DNA of 64,000 bases from Janthinobacterium sp. CG3 (GCF_000344615.1 NZ_KB467824.1:4429767-4493766), one strand, 5' to 3'. Shown: positions 25,796-34,754, numbered from the stretch's first letter. The notes: a model not told the origin generated them from the letters alone. Numbers and translations: made by a program.

Positions 25796-27451
25796 TCAGG
25801 CCGCCAGGCGCTTGAGGCCCCGCGGCGCCGGCTTGGCCGGGGCGGCGCGGGCCGGGCGCTGCCTTGGCTGCGGCTGCGGCAACTTGCCGAACTTGAACAG
25901 GCTGACCGCCTGCGTCAGGTGGCCGGCCTCCTCGGCCAGGCTGGTCGCGGCGGCTGCGGCCTCCTCCACCAGCGCGGCGTTTTGCTGCGTCACCTGGTCC
26001 ATGTGGGCGATCGCTTGGTTGACCTGGTCGACGCCGACGCTCTGCTCGCGCGAGGCCAGCGAAATGCTTTGCATGATCGTCGTCACCTGTTGCACCGAGC
26101 TAACCACCTGCTCCATGGTCGAGCCGGCCCGGTTCACTTGCACCATGCCGGCGCTAACCTTGCCAACCGAAATTTCGATCAGGTTTTTGATGTCCTTGGC
26201 CGCCGTCGCCGAGCGCTGGGCCAGGTTGCGCACCTCGCCGGCGACCACCGCGAAACCGCGGCCCTGCTCGCCGGCCCGTGCCGCCTCGACGGCGGCGTTC
26301 AGCGCCAGGATGTTGGTCTGGAAGGCGATACCCTCGATCAGGCTGATGATGTCGACGATTTTGCGCGACGAGGCGTTGATGTCGCCCATCGTCGTGATGA
26401 CGTCGGCGACGATCTCGCCGCCCTCGACGGCGACCTTGGAGGCGGCCACGGCCAGCGCGTTGGCCTCGATCGAATTGTCGGCGTTTTGCTTGACGGTGGC
26501 CGAGAACTGCTCGACGCTGGAGGCGGTCTCCTCCAGGCTGGCGGCTTGCGACTCGGTGCGCCCGGACAGGTCGACGTTGCCGGCGGCGATCTGCCGGGTC
26601 GCCACCGCCATCGTTTCGACGTTGACGCGCACGTCGCGGATGGTGGCGATCAGGTTGCTGTTCATTTGTTGCAGCGCGCGCAGCAGTTGGCCGACCTCGT
26701 CGGTGCTGCCGGTGTCGAAGCTGCCCGACAGGTCGCCGGCGGCGATGGCGCGGGCGCCGCCGACGGCCTTGTTGAGGGGGCGCAGCACCGACACGCGCAG
26801 CGTGTACCACAGGAAGACGTTGACCAGGAAGCCCAACAGGGTGGCGCCGAAGATGCCGTAGTTGCTCGCCGGCGAGCCGGTCGAGAACAACACCGCGGCG
26901 CACACGCCCAGTTGCAGCGTGTTGACGACGCTGGTGCACAGCCAGATGCGCATCGCCAGCGACATGTGGCCCAGGTTGGCCACCAGGTGTATCAGGCCGG
27001 TGTGCACGAGCTGGCCGTTCTTGATGCGCAAGCCCTGCGCCTTGCCCTGTTTGAAGGCGGCGTAACTACGCTGCGCGGCGGCGACCTCGGCGCGCTCGGG
27101 CTTGACGCGCACCGACATATAGCCGACCGTCTTGCCCTGGTCCATGATCGGCGTGATGTTCGCGCGCACCCAGTAGAAGGCGCCGTTCTTGCAGCGGTTC
27201 TTTACCAGTCCGGTCCACGGCGTGCCGGCCTTGAGCGAGGCCCACAGGTCGGCGAAGGCCTCGACCGGCATGTCGGGATGGCGCAGGATATTTTGCGGCT
27301 CGCCGATCAGTTCGGCTTCCAGGTAGCCGCTGATCTGGCAAAAATACGGGTTCACATAGGTGATGTCGCCGTTCAAATCGGTTTTGGAGACGATGGCCTG
27401 GTCGTCCATCACATGGACTTCTTGTTGGCTAATTAGCAGGTTTTGGCGCAT
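25796..27451 (-). CDS. aer: PAS-domain methyl-accepting chemotaxis protein (Aer-like)
   Basis: 551 residues. An N-terminal PAS domain (about 18-120) with [41 protein letters not shown] is the Aer-type redox/FAD-sensing PAS. Two hydrophobic segments near 170-220 are followed by HAMP and a long signalling helix with the hairpin tip [35 protein letters not shown]. There is no C-terminal CheR pentapeptide. The ATG at 27451 with GGAGAG upstream is preferred over the in-frame ATG at 27532, which overlaps the promoter region. A perfect FNR box lies upstream, so energy taxis is probably tied to oxygen limitation. Confidence 0.9.
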   Translation of the reverse strand: MRQNLLISQQEVHVMDDQAIVSKTDLNGDITYVNPYFCQISGYLEAELIGEPQNILRHPDMPVEAFADLWASLKAGTPWTGLVKNRCKNGAFYWVRANITPIMDQGKTVGYMSVRVKPERAEVAAAQRSYAAFKQGKAQGLRIKNGQLVHTGLIHLVANLGHMSLAMRIWLCTSVVNTLQLGVCAAVLFSTGSPASNYGIFGATLLGFLVNVFLWYTLRVSVLRPLNKAVGGARAIAAGDLSGSFDTGSTDEVGQLLRALQQMNSNLIATIRDVRVNVETMAVATRQIAAGNVDLSGRTESQAASLEETASSVEQFSATVKQNADNSIEANALAVAASKVAVEGGEIVADVITTMGDINASSRKIVDIISLIEGIAFQTNILALNAAVEAARAGEQGRGFAVVAGEVRNLAQRSATAAKDIKNLIEISVGKVSAGMVQVNRAGSTMEQVVSSVQQVTTIMQSISLASREQSVGVDQVNQAIAHMDQVTQQNAALVEEAAAAATSLAEEAGHLTQAVSLFKFGKLPQPQPRQRPARAAPAKPAPRGLKRLAA

Positions 27452-27482
27452 CACGACTCTCCGGAACAAATGGGTGTGGTAA

Positions 27483-27502
27483 CTCTTGCGCAATTGCAAG
27501 AG
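27483..27502. repeat. 7-bp inverted repeat in the chemoreceptor leader
   Basis: CTCTTGC and GCAAGAG are perfect arms around a 6-base spacer. The repeat lies near the transcription start expected from the upstream FNR box, so it could be an operator or a 5'-UTR hairpin. Confidence 0.45.
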
Positions 27503-27537
27503 ATGACCAAGTGTACGGAGTCGTGTCGGCAAATTTA

Positions 27538-27551
27538 TTGATATAGATCAA
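27538..27551 (-). promoter_or_regulatory. FNR box upstream of the Aer-like chemoreceptor gene
   Basis: TTGAT-ATAG-ATCAA is a perfect consensus. On the minus strand a TACACT -10 candidate (27515-27510) lies about 32 bases downstream of the box centre, again class II geometry. The transcript could continue through hemN, 35 bases after the chemoreceptor gene. Confidence 0.85.
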
Positions 27552-27622
27552 AAACCCCAATATTGGGCAGAATGAGGATGGTCGGAAAGACATCGCTTTT
27601 TGCTCATCGGAGCGGCCGCCGG

Positions 27623-27673
27623 CGCTAACCCGACGGCAATCGCGTTAAGTGAACGGCAGTAGGGTCTAACCCC
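27623..27673. repeat. Intergenic repeat, copy A (matches 55364-55415)
   Basis: GCTAACCCGACG, then AATCGCGTTAAGTGAACGGCA and GGTCTAACCCC-like ends, are shared with the copy at 55364-55415 with few changes and the same order. It is a dispersed non-coding repeat; it includes the TAACCCGAC arm of the inverted-repeat family seen elsewhere in the window. Confidence 0.75.
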
Positions 27674-27714
27674 AGCTCTTTGCCTTGGCGTGATTTTCAA
27701 CGCCGGCAACGCGC

Positions 27715-29829
27715 TTAATCCAGCCCCGGCGTCAGCGGGCGCAGCCGGCCGACCGCGTAACCCTGGGCGTAGTCGACGCCCAGTTCGCGCACCACCTCCA
27801 GCGTGGCCTCGTCCTCGACGTATTCGGCCACCGTCTTCAAGCCCATTACGTGGCCGACCTCGTTGATCGCCTTCACCATCGCGCGGTTGATGGCGTTGTT
27901 GGCGATGTCGCGCACGAAGATGCCGTCGATCTTCAGGTAGTCGACCGGCAGCGCCTTCAGGTAGCCGAACGAGGAAAATCCGCTGCCGAAGTCGTCGAGC
28001 GAGAAGCGGCAGCCCAGCGTTTTCATCCGGCCCATGAACACCTGCGCCTTCGGCAGGTTGGCGATGACCGCCGTTTCGGTGATTTCAAAGCAAATCTGCT
28101 CGGGCGCCACCTCGTGCTCGACGAACTGCTCGGTGATGTACTCCTGCAACTTGGCGTCGCCCAGCGACACCCCCGACAGGTTGACCGAGTACAGCGCCGG
28201 GCTGCGCCGGTGGCTTTCCTCGAACGCCTCCAGCGGCGTCAGGCTGTCGCGCACGCTCTTGATGTGGTGGCAAACCGCGCGGATGACCCAGCGGTCGATC
28301 GACACCATCAGGTCGTAGCGCTCGGCGGCCGGGATGAAGGCGCCCGGCAGGATCAGGTCGCCCTTGGCGTTGAGGATGCGGATCAGCACCTCGTCGTGGC
28401 TTTCGGCGTGCGTGTGCAAGTGCACGATCGGCATCGCGTAGAGGCGGAAGTGCTGCTGCTCGAACGCCTCGTTCAGGCGCGCCACCCACTGCATCTCGCC
28501 CTGGCGCCGCGCCAGCATCAGGTCCGACTCGCGGTACACGTGGATGCGGTTGCGGCCCTGCTCCTTGGCCAGGTAGCAAGCCTGGTCGGCGGCGATCAGC
28601 AGCTCCGTCATCGACTTGCTGTGCTCGTTGACCTCGACCAGGCCGATGCTCACGCCCAGCTCGAAGCTGCGCTCGTCCCAGGTAAAGCGGAAGTCCTTGA
28701 TCGACTGGCGGATCTGCTCGGCGATCAGATGCGCGTGGTCGGGCGGACAGTGCGGCAGCAGCACGCCGAGCTCGTCGCCGCCCAGGCGCGCCAGGATGTC
28801 GCTGTCGCGCATTGGCCCCTGCAGCATTTTCGCCAGAAGTTGCAGCAGCACGTCGCCGGCGCCGTGGCCGCAGGTGTCGTTGATGATCTTGAACTGGTCC
28901 AGGTCCATGTACAGCAGCGCGTGCACGTGGCCGTCCTGCTTCGACGCGTGCAGCGCGGCGGCGACCTGGTTCTCGAACTCGCGCCGGTTGATCAGCCCGG
29001 TCAAGGCGTCGTGCGTCGCTTGCCACGACAGTTGCTGGCTCAGCTTGCGTTCGTGGCTGACGTCGCGGAACACCACCACCGCGCCGAGGATAGCGCCGTC
29101 GCGCGACCAGATCGGCGCGGCCGAGTCCTCGACGGCGATGCGCCGCCCGTCGCGCGTGACCAGCATGCTGTGCGAGGACACGCCGATGGCTTGGCGCTGG
29201 CGCAGGCATTTCAGCGCCACGTGCTCGATCGGCTCGCCGCTGGCCTCGTCGACCAGCGTCAGCGTGGCGCCGATGTCGAGGCCGCGCGCCAGCGCCGTGG
29301 TCCAGCCGGTCAATTGTTCGGCGACCCGGTTCAGGTAGCGCGTCTTGCCGTCGGCGTCGGTGGTGATGACGCCGTCGCCGATCGAGCCCAGCGTGACCTC
29401 GGCGAGGTCCTTGCGCTCGGCCGCGCGCAGCTCCTTGAGCATGCGCTCGGTGACGTCCCAGATGATGCCCAGCGTGCGCTCGGGCGCGCCGGCGGCGTCG
29501 CAAAACACCCGCGCCTTGGCCGCCAGCCAGCGTACCGACTGGTCCGGCGCCTGCACGCGATATTCCAGTTCGTAGCCGGTGCGGCGGTCGACGCCGTCCT
29601 GCAGCACGGCGGTGACGCGTTCGCGGTCTTCCGGATGGACGAACGCCAGGAAGTCGTTGAACGCATGGGTGAGCGGTTCGGCTTTCAGGCCCAGCAGCGC
29701 GGCGCCCTGCGCCGACCAGCTGACGGTGCCGTCGGCCACCCTGCCGTTGACGATGCGGGAATCCCAGATGGCCATACGCGCCGCGTCCAGCGCCAGTTGC
29801 AAACGTCGTTGAAGGTCACTCATCGGCAT
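27715..29829 (-). CDS. PAS-PAS-GGDEF-EAL cyclic-di-GMP signalling protein
   Basis: About 704 residues, no transmembrane segment. Two PAS-like domains come first (ALDAARMAIWDSRI and the LGSIGDGVITTDADGKTRYLN block). A GGDEF domain follows with signature RLGGDELGVLLP (GGDEL in place of GGDEF), then an EAL domain opening DEVLIRI (EVL in place of EAL) that retains DDFGSGFSSFGYLKALPVDYLKIDG and QGYAVGR. The DDFG and catalytic-loop residues argue for an active phosphodiesterase; cyclase activity is less certain. The start is taken at 29829; 29823 and 29871 are alternatives. Monocistronic. Confidence 0.88.
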   Translation of the reverse strand: MPMSDLQRRLQLALDAARMAIWDSRIVNGRVADGTVSWSAQGAALLGLKAEPLTHAFNDFLAFVHPEDRERVTAVLQDGVDRRTGYELEYRVQAPDQSVRWLAAKARVFCDAAGAPERTLGIIWDVTERMLKELRAAERKDLAEVTLGSIGDGVITTDADGKTRYLNRVAEQLTGWTTALARGLDIGATLTLVDEASGEPIEHVALKCLRQRQAIGVSSHSMLVTRDGRRIAVEDSAAPIWSRDGAILGAVVVFRDVSHERKLSQQLSWQATHDALTGLINRREFENQVAAALHASKQDGHVHALLYMDLDQFKIINDTCGHGAGDVLLQLLAKMLQGPMRDSDILARLGGDELGVLLPHCPPDHAHLIAEQIRQSIKDFRFTWDERSFELGVSIGLVEVNEHSKSMTELLIAADQACYLAKEQGRNRIHVYRESDLMLARRQGEMQWVARLNEAFEQQHFRLYAMPIVHLHTHAESHDEVLIRILNAKGDLILPGAFIPAAERYDLMVSIDRWVIRAVCHHIKSVRDSLTPLEAFEESHRRSPALYSVNLSGVSLGDAKLQEYITEQFVEHEVAPEQICFEITETAVIANLPKAQVFMGRMKTLGCRFSLDDFGSGFSSFGYLKALPVDYLKIDGIFVRDIANNAINRAMVKAINEVGHVMGLKTVAEYVEDEATLEVVRELGVDYAQGYAVGRLRPLTPGLD

Positions 29830-29977
29830 GTCCGCGCACCCAATAAAAACCGGCGGCACCGTTGCCGCCATGGTGATGGTTGGATGGCGCCCGCGGCCGG
29901 AGGTTCCCCGGGGTTACGTCTTGGGGCTTAACGAGTTCCACGCGGAAGCCGCCAAAACGGCGTTCCCGCGCCGGCCC

Positions 29978-30925
29978 TTACGGCTGGCCTTTGACCGCGC
30001 GCCACGCCCGCGTCACCGCGCCCACGCCCAGCAGCGCCAGCGCGCCGGCGGCGACCCCGGCCAAGGCGTCGAGCACGGTCGGCGTCGCCGCCTCCAGCGT
30101 CGGGCCGACCAGCGCCAGCGTACCGGCGGCCTGGGCGGCGTGGTGGATCACCTGGTGCGCGCCGGGCAGGCCGTGGGTCAGGATGCCGCCGCCCACCATG
30201 AACATGGCGACCGTGCCGATCACCGACAAGGCCTTCATCAGTTGCGGCGCGGCGGCCAGCAGCAGGCGGCCGAAGCCGCGCACCAGTTGGCGGCCGGCGC
30301 CGGGGCGCTGGCTCAGGTACAGGCCGGCGTCGTCGAGTTTGACGATGCCGGCCACCAGGCCGTACACGCCGAACGTCATGGCGACGGCGATGCCGGCCAC
30401 CACCGCCACCTGCTGGCCGAACGGCGCCTCGGCGACGGTGCCCAGCGCAATGACGATGATCTCGGCCGACAGGATGAAGTCGGTGCGGATGGCGCCCTTG
30501 ATCTTGTCCTTCTCCAGCGCCACCAGGTCGATGCTCGGGTCGACCAGGGCCTGCGTCAGCACGGCGTGGTGCCGGGCGTCCTCGGCCTCGCTGTGCATCA
30601 GCTTGTGGGCGATCTTCTCGAAGCCCTCGAAGCACAGGTAAACCCCGCCGAGCATCAGCAGCGGCGTGATGGCCCACGGCGCCAGCGCGCTGATGGCCAG
30701 CGCCGACGGCACCAGGATCGCCTTGTTCTTCATCGAGCCGACGCCGACCGCCCACACCACCGGCAGTTCGCGCTCGGCGCGCACGCCCGACACCTGCTGC
30801 GCGTTCAGCGCCAAGTCGTCGCCCAGCACGCCGGCGGTTTTCTTGGCGGCGACCTTGCTCATCAGGGCGACGTCATCGAGGATGCTGGCGATGTCGTCGA
30901 GCAGGGCTAGCAGGCTGCTGGCCAT
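29978..30925 (-). CDS. DUF808 (YedI-like) inner-membrane protein
   Basis: 315 residues beginning [46 protein letters not shown], the hallmark of DUF808. Six or so transmembrane helices follow, with [21 protein letters not shown] in the middle. No function is established for the family. Confidence 0.92.
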   Translation of the reverse strand: MASSLLALLDDIASILDDVALMSKVAAKKTAGVLGDDLALNAQQVSGVRAERELPVVWAVGVGSMKNKAILVPSALAISALAPWAITPLLMLGGVYLCFEGFEKIAHKLMHSEAEDARHHAVLTQALVDPSIDLVALEKDKIKGAIRTDFILSAEIIVIALGTVAEAPFGQQVAVVAGIAVAMTFGVYGLVAGIVKLDDAGLYLSQRPGAGRQLVRGFGRLLLAAAPQLMKALSVIGTVAMFMVGGGILTHGLPGAHQVIHHAAQAAGTLALVGPTLEAATPTVLDALAGVAAGALALLGVGAVTRAWRAVKGQP

Positions 30926-31138
30926 CTCAGCGCCCTCCCCATGCGGCGGGATGGGCGGAGGCGGACGTGCGGGCGGGAATTGTCATGGGGCTCTTGTGCA
31001 TTGAGAAATATAGGCGGAATCTTACCTCAGAGCGGCAAGGAGCGCTGCACTTACGCACGCGCCGGGGGCGCGGCCAGCGGGGCCGCCGCGCTACGTGTAG
31101 AATTGTTGCTCCCCCTCTATTTTTATGATGGAACGCGC

Positions 31139-31783
31139 ATGAGCTTTGCCACCTGGATCGGATTTGTCATCGCCGCCTGCATCATCGCCGTCTCGCCGGG
31201 CTCCGGCGCCGTGTTGTCGATGTCGCACGGCCTGTCGTACGGCGTCAAGAAAACCAGCGCCACCATCGCCGGCCTGCAGGTCGGCCTGATCGTCATCCTG
31301 ATCATTGCCGGCGCCGGCGTCGGTTCGCTGCTGCTGGCCTCCGAGCTGGCGTTCAACGTCGTCAAGACGGTCGGCGCGCTGTACCTGATCTACCTCGGCC
31401 TGAGCCAGTGGCGCGCCAAGGTGCAGGTGGGCGGCGTCGCCGCGGCCGGGGCGCGCAGCGAACTGCCGTCGTTGCAAAAACGCCTGCTGACCGGCTTCCT
31501 GACCAACGCCACGAACCCGAAAGGCATCATCTTCATGGTCGCGGTGCTGCCGCAATTCATCGACGGCGCCGCCCCGCTGCTGCCGCAACTGCTGATACTC
31601 GGCGTGACCATGTGCAGCATCGACCTGGTGGTGATGCACAGCTACGCCTACCTGGCCGCGTCGATGCAGCGTTATTTCCGCGACGCCGGCGCGGTAAAAA
31701 AGCAAAACCGCTTCTTCGGCGGCATGCTGATGGCCGTCGGCACCGCGCTGTTCTTCGTCAAGCGCGGCGGCGCCCACGCCTGA
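31139..31783 (+). CDS. LysE/RhtB-family amino-acid exporter
   Basis: 214 residues, six predicted transmembrane helices. It begins FATWIGFVIAACIIAVSPGSGAVLSMSHGLSYGVKKT, the conserved LysE/RhtB N terminus with PGP-like PGSG. The middle has KTVGALYLIYLGLSQWRAK and GFLTNATNPKGIIFMVAVLPQFID, both family signatures. Likely substrates are homoserine, threonine or related amino acids; the specific one cannot be told. The AraC-type gene begins 6 bases downstream and probably regulates it. Confidence 0.9.
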   Translation: MSFATWIGFVIAACIIAVSPGSGAVLSMSHGLSYGVKKTSATIAGLQVGLIVILIIAGAGVGSLLLASELAFNVVKTVGALYLIYLGLSQWRAKVQVGGVAAAGARSELPSLQKRLLTGFLTNATNPKGIIFMVAVLPQFIDGAAPLLPQLLILGVTMCSIDLVVMHSYAYLAASMQRYFRDAGAVKKQNRFFGGMLMAVGTALFFVKRGGAHA

Positions 31784-31789
31784 CGCGCC

Positions 31790-32617
31790 ATGGCCATGGC
31801 CAACCAGGGCGGCGACTGGATCCAGCACGCCCCGCCCGGCGGTAAACTGGAGCGCATCGAGGCCTTCTTTGCCGGCCACGGCTACGCTGCGCACCGCCAC
31901 GACACCTACGCGATCGGCAAGACGCTGGCGGGGGTGCAAAGCTTCCGCTACCGGGGCGGGCAGTGCAACAGCGTTCCCGGCGGCACCATGGTGCTGCACC
32001 CCGACGAGGTGCACGACGGCGAGGCCGGCACGGCGGACGGCTTCCAGTACCGCATGCTGTATGTCGAGCCGGCGCTGATCCAGCAGGTGCTGGGCGGCAA
32101 GCCGCTGCCCTTCATCCAGGGCGGCCTGTGCGCCGATCCGCGCCTGGGCGCGGCCACCGCCGCCTTGCTGACTAGCCTGGACGGCGCCCTCGACCCGCTG
32201 CAGGAAGACGATGCGCTGTTCGACCTGGCGCGGGCCTTGAGCGCGGCGGCCGGCGCGCCGCCACAGCGGCACACTATCGATTATCTGGCGGCCGAGCGCG
32301 CGCGCGGGTTCATCCATGGCGCGCTGGAACGCAGCGTCACGCTGGACCAGCTGGAACGGGAAAGCGGGCGCGACCGCTGGAGCCTGTCGCGCGACTTCCG
32401 GCTGCTGTTCGGCACCTCCCCTTACCGTTATCTGACCATGCGCCGCCTCGACCTGGTGCGCGCGCTGCTGTTGCAGGGACTGTCGCTGGCCGAGGCGGCG
32501 CTGCGCGCCGGCTTCAGCGATCAAAGCCATATGACGCGCCACTTCGGCAAGACCTACGGCATGTCGCCGGCGCGCTGGCTGGCAATGCGCGCCAGCGCGG
32601 CGCCCCGGACGCGCTAA
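31790..32617 (+). CDS. AraC-family regulator adjacent to LysE exporter
   Basis: 275 residues. An N-terminal cupin-like AraC ligand domain (about 15-160; HRHDTYAIGKTLAGVQSFRYRG, GGTMVLHPDEVHDG) precedes two helix-turn-helix units (SVTLDQLERESGRDRWSLSRDFRLLFGTSPYRY and LAEAALRAGFSDQSHMTRHFGKTYGMSPARW). This architecture is typical of regulators that control a neighbouring LysE exporter. It probably shares the exporter's transcript. Confidence 0.9.
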   Translation: MAMANQGGDWIQHAPPGGKLERIEAFFAGHGYAAHRHDTYAIGKTLAGVQSFRYRGGQCNSVPGGTMVLHPDEVHDGEAGTADGFQYRMLYVEPALIQQVLGGKPLPFIQGGLCADPRLGAATAALLTSLDGALDPLQEDDALFDLARALSAAAGAPPQRHTIDYLAAERARGFIHGALERSVTLDQLERESGRDRWSLSRDFRLLFGTSPYRYLTMRRLDLVRALLLQGLSLAEAALRAGFSDQSHMTRHFGKTYGMSPARWLAMRASAAPRTR

Positions 32618-32696
32618 GGTCCGCACAAACGTACAAGACGCGCCGCGCGGCCCCGCTTATTCTGGACGCTTACGAACCAGCCACAGGAGCGGCCAG

Positions 32697-33074
32697 ATGA
32701 ATATCGATCACCATCAAAGTACTAACTTCGCGCAGAAATTTAGCCTGTTCAAGGAGCAGTGGACGCCCAAGGTCATCGCCGAAATGAACGACTACCAGTT
32801 CAAGATCGCGCGCTTGCAGGGCGACTTCGTCTGGCATAGCCACGCCGCGACCGACGAGACCTTTATCGTGTTGGAGGGGGAGTTGCGCATCGACTATCGC
32901 GACGGCCACGTGATCGTGTCGCAGGGCGAGATGGTGGTGGTACCGAAGGGTGTCGAACACAAACCGTCGGCCGGGCGGGAAGTCAAACTGCTGCTGATCG
33001 AGCCGCGCGGCGTACTCAACACGGGGGAGGAGGCGGTGGGCGAGCGCACCGCCGTCAACGACGTGTGGTTGTAG
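32697..33074 (+). CDS. Cupin-domain protein
   Basis: 125 residues, single conserved cupin barrel. Metal-binding motif 1 is FVWHSHAATDETFIVLEGELRIDY (His, His, Glu), and motif 2 is GEMVVVPKGVEHKPSAG. Such small cytoplasmic cupins include mannose-6-phosphate isomerase-like proteins of unknown substrate. CAGGAG lies upstream. Confidence 0.88.
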   Translation: MNIDHHQSTNFAQKFSLFKEQWTPKVIAEMNDYQFKIARLQGDFVWHSHAATDETFIVLEGELRIDYRDGHVIVSQGEMVVVPKGVEHKPSAGREVKLLLIEPRGVLNTGEEAVGERTAVNDVWL

Positions 33075-33129
33075 TCGACGCGGGCCGCGAACGCCGAAAC
33101 CCGGCCGAAGGCAACGAGCCGGGGTCAGG

Positions 33130-33180
33130 CCTTCTCGCCTTGGCGCGAGGGGTCCGACCCCAGTTTCACGCCCTTGGTGT
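33130..33180 (+). repeat. 51-bp repeat, left copy flanking the decayed rhamnose locus
   Basis: This copy is inverted relative to 34099-34149. The two match at about 44 of 51 positions, including 25 identical bases in a row. The pair encloses all of the rhamnose-gene debris. Confidence 0.85.
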
Positions 33181-33266
33181 GGATGACGGGCGCGGCGCGA
33201 CGCCTTAAACGATGCCGCTGCCGCTGGCGCCCGCTTTCGGCGGCCGCTGGCGGCCCTTTTCCTCGC

Positions 33267-33556
33267 GGTCAGGCTGCCGTGCTTGTACGAATGGACTTGG
33301 CCGGCCTGGTCCTGGAAGGTGTTCGAATTGACGGCGTCGAAACTGAGGCCGTAGCCGCCGGCGATGTCGCGCAGCGCGGCGGTGTCGCTGACCTTGTCCC
33401 AGGGGAAGTGCGGCGACACCGTCGGCGCGCCCGCGTCAGTTGGTGGATCACGCCGCAGTCCTCGATTTTCTCGAGCGCGCCGCGCGGCTCGCCGACGCCG
33501 GCGAAGCGGGTGCCGCCGGTGCCGGCGCCCCAGCTCGGCAGCGCCACCCATACCAT
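33267..33556 (-). pseudogene. Fragment of L-rhamnose isomerase (RhaI type), frameshifted and truncated at both ends
   Basis: Translated on the minus strand, the segment reads VALPSWGAGTGGTRF, then EPRGALEKIEDCGVIHQL in one frame. A shift near 33430 continues as GAPTVSPHFPWDKVSDTAALRDIAGGYGLSFDAVNSNTFQDQ...YKHGSLT in another. Those are adjacent conserved blocks of the Pseudomonas-type L-rhamnose isomerase. The first ~60 residues and everything after GSLT are missing. The gene cannot make a functional enzyme. Family call is from remembered motifs and needs a search to confirm. Confidence 0.75.
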
Positions 33557-33680
33557 GGACGCGCTGCCGCGGCATGCGCTGATGCGCCGCTGGTGGACCC
33601 ACATGGCCGACCTGATGGCCACCGACGCCGGGCAGGCGCCGCTGACGTCGCCGCTGCTGCCGATGTTCCACCTGGACTGA
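33549..33680 (+). pseudogene. C-terminal fragment of L-rhamnose mutarotase
   Basis: In one plus-strand frame the sequence reads HTMDALPRHALMRRWWTHMADLMATDAG and ends PMFHLD, the conserved C-terminal 40 or so residues of RhaM-type L-rhamnose mutarotase (typical MDALxxHPVMRRWWxHMADxM...VFHxD). The first ~65 residues are absent: upstream sequence immediately switches to the isomerase fragment on the other strand. It directly precedes the kinase fragment, as in an intact rhaM-kinase order. Confidence 0.75.
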
Positions 33681-33686
33681 AGAAGA

Positions 33687-34016
33687 ATGAAGAAAATTAT
33701 CAACGCCACGGCGGTGCTCGACATCGGCCAGACCAACGTCAAGCTGACCCTGCTCGACGACGACGGCGCCGTGCTGGCCGAGCGGCGCGGCCCGAACGGC
33801 ATCGTCGCCGCCGGCGCGTATCCGCACCACGACACCGAACGCATCTGGAACTGGCTGCTCGACGGCCTGGCCGGCATGGCGCCGCTGGCGCTGGCCGGCA
33901 GGCCGGTCTACCGCGCGCTCTGGCGGGCGTTGCTGGCGGCGCCGGCATCAGCGGCGGTGCCGGCCGCCGCCGCGCGTGAACGCATGAACGACCGCAGGAG
34001 CGGCATCAAGCCGTGA
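33687..34016 (+). pseudogene. N-terminal fragment of an FGGY-type sugar kinase (rhamnulokinase-like)
   Basis: The first ~60 residues (AVLDIGQTNVKLTLLDDDGAVLAERRGPN, YPHHDTERIWNWLLDGL) are the phosphate-binding start of an FGGY carbohydrate kinase, which is normally 450-500 residues. After that the reading frame runs for about 50 unconserved residues to a stop, so most of the gene has been deleted. AGAAGAATGAAG places the original start at 33687. It is unlikely to be functional. Confidence 0.75.
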
Positions 34017-34031
34017 TACGCCGATGTTGTG

Positions 34032-34061
34032 GGTCGGGTTAGCCCAACGGGCGTAACCCGA
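34032..34061. repeat. Dispersed inverted repeat (GTCGGGTTA...TAACCCGAC)
   Basis: Nine-base arms around a 12-base centre. This is one member of a dispersed intergenic family also found at 38473-38495, 40431-40470, 55275-55305 and 59450-59479. Confidence 0.8.
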
Positions 34062-34098
34062 CTGGCGTCGACAGCGGCTTCGGCGTTGAAAAAAACTA

Positions 34099-34149
34099 AA
34101 ACCAAGGACGTAACCCTGGGCTCAGACCCCTCGCGCCAAGGCGAGAAGG
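34099..34149 (-). repeat. 51-bp repeat, right copy (inverted relative to 33130-33180)
   Basis: Reverse-complement partner of 33130-33180, with a core of 25 identical bases. It abuts the 3' end of the CII-like gene. Confidence 0.85.
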
Positions 34150-34180
34150 TCCGCCCCGGCCTTGGGGCCGGAGGCATTGC

Positions 34181-34666
34181 TCAGGCGGCGTCGGTGCGCA
34201 GGCGGATGCGGGCGCGCCATTCGCCCAGCGCGGCGAGGGCGCCGTGGAATTCGCGCTCGATCAGGTCGGCTTCGGCCAGTGTCACGCGGCCGTCCATCAG
34301 CGCGGTCGAGACGGCCGCCGCCACCGATCCCACCTGGCTCATCACCAGGCACACGGTTTGCGACAGGTCGTCGCTGCGCACCTGCTCCGGCCGCGGCACG
34401 ACGAAGGCCGCCATGCCGTGGCGCACCAGCAGCGCGTGCAGCGGCAACATCGCGTCGTCGACGCCGGCGCGCTGGCAATGTTCGATGATTGCTGAGACTT
34501 CTTCAAACGATGGATAATGCGATGCGATGGTCGGCGCCAGTTTGTTGCGCAGGACGTTGACGGATATGCCCATGCATTGCGCCAACGCATCGACCCCGCC
34601 GGGATAGCCGCGCGCCACCTTGTAGAGCGCGTCGTGTTGATTCATGTCCAGATATTTTCGTGTCAT
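34181..34666 (-). CDS. Phage regulatory CII-like protein (orphan)
   Basis: 161 residues resembling the phage_CII family: MNQHDALYKVARGYPGGVDALAQCMGISVNVLRNKLAP is a helix-turn-helix found in CII-like regulators of P2/HP1-type and domesticated prophage elements, and a helical C-terminal part follows. No other phage gene is adjacent. The start at 34666 is used; the internal ATG at 34645 gives the more usual N terminus. Next to the rhamnose debris it suggests a former mobile-element boundary. Such orphans are also widespread as housekeeping genes in betaproteobacteria, so current activity is possible. Confidence 0.75.
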   Translation of the reverse strand: MTRKYLDMNQHDALYKVARGYPGGVDALAQCMGISVNVLRNKLAPTIASHYPSFEEVSAIIEHCQRAGVDDAMLPLHALLVRHGMAAFVVPRPEQVRSDDLSQTVCLVMSQVGSVAAAVSTALMDGRVTLAEADLIEREFHGALAALGEWRARIRLRTDAA

Positions 34667-34754
34667 GGTGAAGTGAGCCTTTTATTACCGATGCATAACG
34701 CCATTTAGGCTGCTATGCTCCTTTTCAACCGAGTTTATAGCATAAGAGACAACG

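Noticed and set aside
24171..26861. Long plus-strand open frame across hemN and the chemoreceptor gene
   Set aside because: It is antisense to two conserved genes and spans their gap with no domain match; a by-product of high GC.
27850..29931. Long plus-strand frame opposite the GGDEF/EAL gene
   Set aside because: Antisense shadow; composition only.
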